Of a stretch of 64,000 nucleotides of DNA, positions 62,591 through 64,000 are shown in pieces. The notes below the pieces were generated by a model. The model made no database searches. It saw only the letters and a program-made list of their open reading frames with translations, and was not told the DNA's origin. The stretch spans positions 62,001 through 126,000 of the forward strand of contig NZ_BAGB01000041.1 of assembly GCF_000308615.1 (NCBI RefSeq). Reading direction: 5' to 3'. The DNA comes from Nocardia jiangxiensis NBRC 101359. GTDB lineage: Bacteria; Actinomycetota; Actinomycetes; Mycobacteriales; Mycobacteriaceae. The translations under genes and the position numbers were made by a program. Positions within the stretch are counted from its first letter, which is position 1. Every line of letters begins with the position of its first letter.

Positions 62591-63921
62591 GACACCTCCG
62601 CCGCCGTCCCGGGCTCGTCTTCGGCGGCCGTTCCGGGCTCGTCCTGCGCTGCCGTTCCGAGTTCGTCCTCGGCGGCAACGACCGGCGTCGGCGCGGGATC
62701 GGTGCCGTCGACGTACGTTTCGTAGGAGGGCTCCTCCTCGTCGGACCGCACGTCGGCGAGCTTGGCCTGAATGGTCTCGGTGACCGACCCGATGCTCAGC
62801 GAGCCGACCACCGCCCCGCGACCGTCGGTCACCAGCGCGGCGCCCTGACTGGCGGCGAGCATGGCATCGAGCGCGTCGTTGAGGGTCGAGGACCGCGCGA
62901 TCACGGGCAGCCGCCGATCCAGGTAGTCCGACACCTCAGGCTTGCTGGCCACCTCCTCGAGCGTGGGCCACGAACGCGGCCGCCCGGCCTCGTCGACCAC
63001 GACCACCCAGCTGTGCCCGGCCGCCTTCGCGCGATCGATCACCGTCTGCGCGGGTTCGCCGATCCGCGCGGTGACCACCTCATCGCACTCGACGTCCCGC
63101 ACCCGCTGCACGGTCAGATAGGCCAGCTTGGCACCGGATCCGACGAATTCCTGCACGAACGGCGTGGCGGGACTGGTGAGAATCTCCTCCGGGCGCGCGT
63201 ACTGCTCGATATGCCCGCCCTCGGACAGGATGAGCACCTTGTCACCGAGTTTGGTGGCCTCCTCGAAATCGTGGGTGACGATCACGATGGTCTTGCCGAG
63301 TTCGTGCTGAATCGCGATCAGGCTGTCCTGCAAGCGAACTCGCGTGATCGGGTCCACCGCGCCGAACGGCTCGTCCATCAGCAGCACCGGCGGGTCCGCG
63401 GCCAGCGCCCGCGCGACGCCCACGCGCTGCTGCTGCCCGCCGGACATGTCCTTGGGCAGCCGATCGGCGAACGTCTTCGGGTCCAGCCCGACCAGATCGA
63501 GCAGATATTCGGTGCGCTCGGCGATGCGCTTGCGATCCCACCCGAGCACGCGCGGGATCGCCCCGACGTTCTTCGCGACCGTCCAGTGCGGGAACAGGCC
63601 GCCGGACTGGATGACGTAGCCGATGGATTGGCGCAGCTTGTCCGGAGGTTCCTTGGTCACATCGCGCCCGCCGATCAGGATGCGGCCCTCGGTCGGCTCG
63701 ATCAGCCGGTTGATCATCTTCAGCGTGGTCGTCTTGCCGCATCCCGAAGGGCCGACGAACGCGACGATATCGCCCGCTTCGATCTCGAGGTCCAGGCGTT
63801 CGACCGCCGGCGTGGCCTGGCCCTTGTACCGCTTGAGGACCGAGTCCAGCGTGATGGACACGCCGGTCACGGTGCGCTCCTGGCCATTCGGAGCGGGCGG
63901 TGTGGTCACCTCGTCGGTCAT
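62587..63921 (-). CDS. Osmoprotectant ABC transporter ATP-binding protein with CBS domains (OpuCA type)
   Basis: This 444-residue protein has Walker A GPSGCGKTTTLK, Q-loop GYVIQSGGLFPHWT, signature MSGGQQQRV, Walker B LLMDEPFGAVD and the switch His in VTHDFEEA. Two CBS modules follow (about 265-385). In this family they sense ionic strength and gate transport. The C-terminal tail contains three copies of an acidic octapeptide, DExGTAAx (DELGTAAQ, DEPGTAAE, DEPGTAAE), which may tune the ionic response. The start overlaps the stop of an upstream permease. Confidence 0.93.
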   Translation of the reverse strand: MTDEVTTPPAPNGQERTVTGVSITLDSVLKRYKGQATPAVERLDLEIEAGDIVAFVGPSGCGKTTTLKMINRLIEPTEGRILIGGRDVTKEPPDKLRQSIGYVIQSGGLFPHWTVAKNVGAIPRVLGWDRKRIAERTEYLLDLVGLDPKTFADRLPKDMSGGQQQRVGVARALAADPPVLLMDEPFGAVDPITRVRLQDSLIAIQHELGKTIVIVTHDFEEATKLGDKVLILSEGGHIEQYARPEEILTSPATPFVQEFVGSGAKLAYLTVQRVRDVECDEVVTARIGEPAQTVIDRAKAAGHSWVVVVDEAGRPRSWPTLEEVASKPEVSDYLDRRLPVIARSSTLNDALDAMLAASQGAALVTDGRGAVVGSLSIGSVTETIQAKLADVRSDEEEPSYETYVDGTDPAPTPVVAAEDELGTAAQDEPGTAAEDEPGTAAEVS

Positions 63922-64000
63922 GAGGACAATCCCTTTGCGATCGTGAGCCGTCCGAGCAGGACGAGCAACGCGTCGAAGACCAACGCGATCAGGACGATGA
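63918..64000 (-). CDS. Osmoprotectant ABC transporter permease, C-terminal end only
   Basis: The last 26 residues (IVLIALVFDALLVLLGRLTI then AKGLSS) are visible on the minus strand, with a stop overlapping the ATPase start. It is the second permease (OpuCB type) of this operon; the rest lies beyond the window. Confidence 0.8.
   Translation of the reverse strand, partial: IVLIALVFDALLVLLGRLTIAKGLSS

Overview
The window is high-GC actinobacterial DNA. Nocardia or a close relative (Rhodococcus, mycobacteria) is most likely. The evidence is the number of TetR, IclR, GntR, LacI and AraC regulators, the CoA-dependent catabolic genes, an LLM/F420-type oxidoreductase, a carboxylic acid reductase remnant and a Nocardia-type small secreted protein. 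This assignment is an inference from gene content; no rRNA or tRNA gene was found.

Layout. 0-2.6 kb: end of a CoA-ligase/enoyl-CoA hydratase operon closed by a strong hairpin. 2.6-5.2 kb: integrase scar, MFS pump and divergent TetR. 5.4-14.1 kb: a complete-looking aldaric acid (D-glucarate and galactarate/talarate) regulon. It holds a FAH-family hydrolase, an RraA-like aldolase, an NTF2-like protein, 2-oxoglutarate semialdehyde dehydrogenase, glucarate dehydratase, an IclR regulator, an MFS importer and a talarate/galactarate dehydratase, with similar operator-like palindromes in both divergent promoters. 14.7-23.1 kb: a GntR-controlled acyl-CoA catabolic cluster with hydratase, acyl-CoA dehydrogenase, ACAD10/11-type kinase, SDR, quinone-type oxidoreductase and CoA ligase; at least four copies of one palindrome mark its promoters. 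23.1-28.2 kb: an internally deleted carboxylic acid reductase pseudogene, a P450/NTF2/TetR trio, then a graveyard of ISL3, IS481, Mrr nuclease and IS110 remnants. 28.4-37 kb: a LacI-controlled catabolic cluster of two divergent operons (thiamine-diphosphate E1 alpha/beta, MFS and ABM; lyase, SDR, VOC and cyclase). 37-44.2 kb: scars and repeats, an NTF2-like gene, a NarL-type sensor kinase, an AraC regulator and a nest of broken transposases. 44.2-48.8 kb: TetR, amidase, MFS and a secreted protein. 48.8-49.8 kb: IS5, IS110 and integrase remnants. 49.9-64 kb looks like undisturbed backbone.

The part that looks least described is the operon at 50.6-55.1 kb. A TetR regulator is followed by a 32-residue membrane peptide, a NorD-type VWA protein, a NorQ/CbbQ-type AAA+ ATPase, a 39-residue membrane peptide, a six-helix membrane protein and a one-helix exported protein. 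NorQ/NorD pairs are known as activases that remodel metalloenzymes (NO reductase, Rubisco). No NorB/NorC, Rubisco or other known client is present, so the membrane proteins next to them are candidates for an uncharacterised client complex. The window ends in an OpuC/ProU-type osmoprotectant ABC transporter operon on the minus strand.
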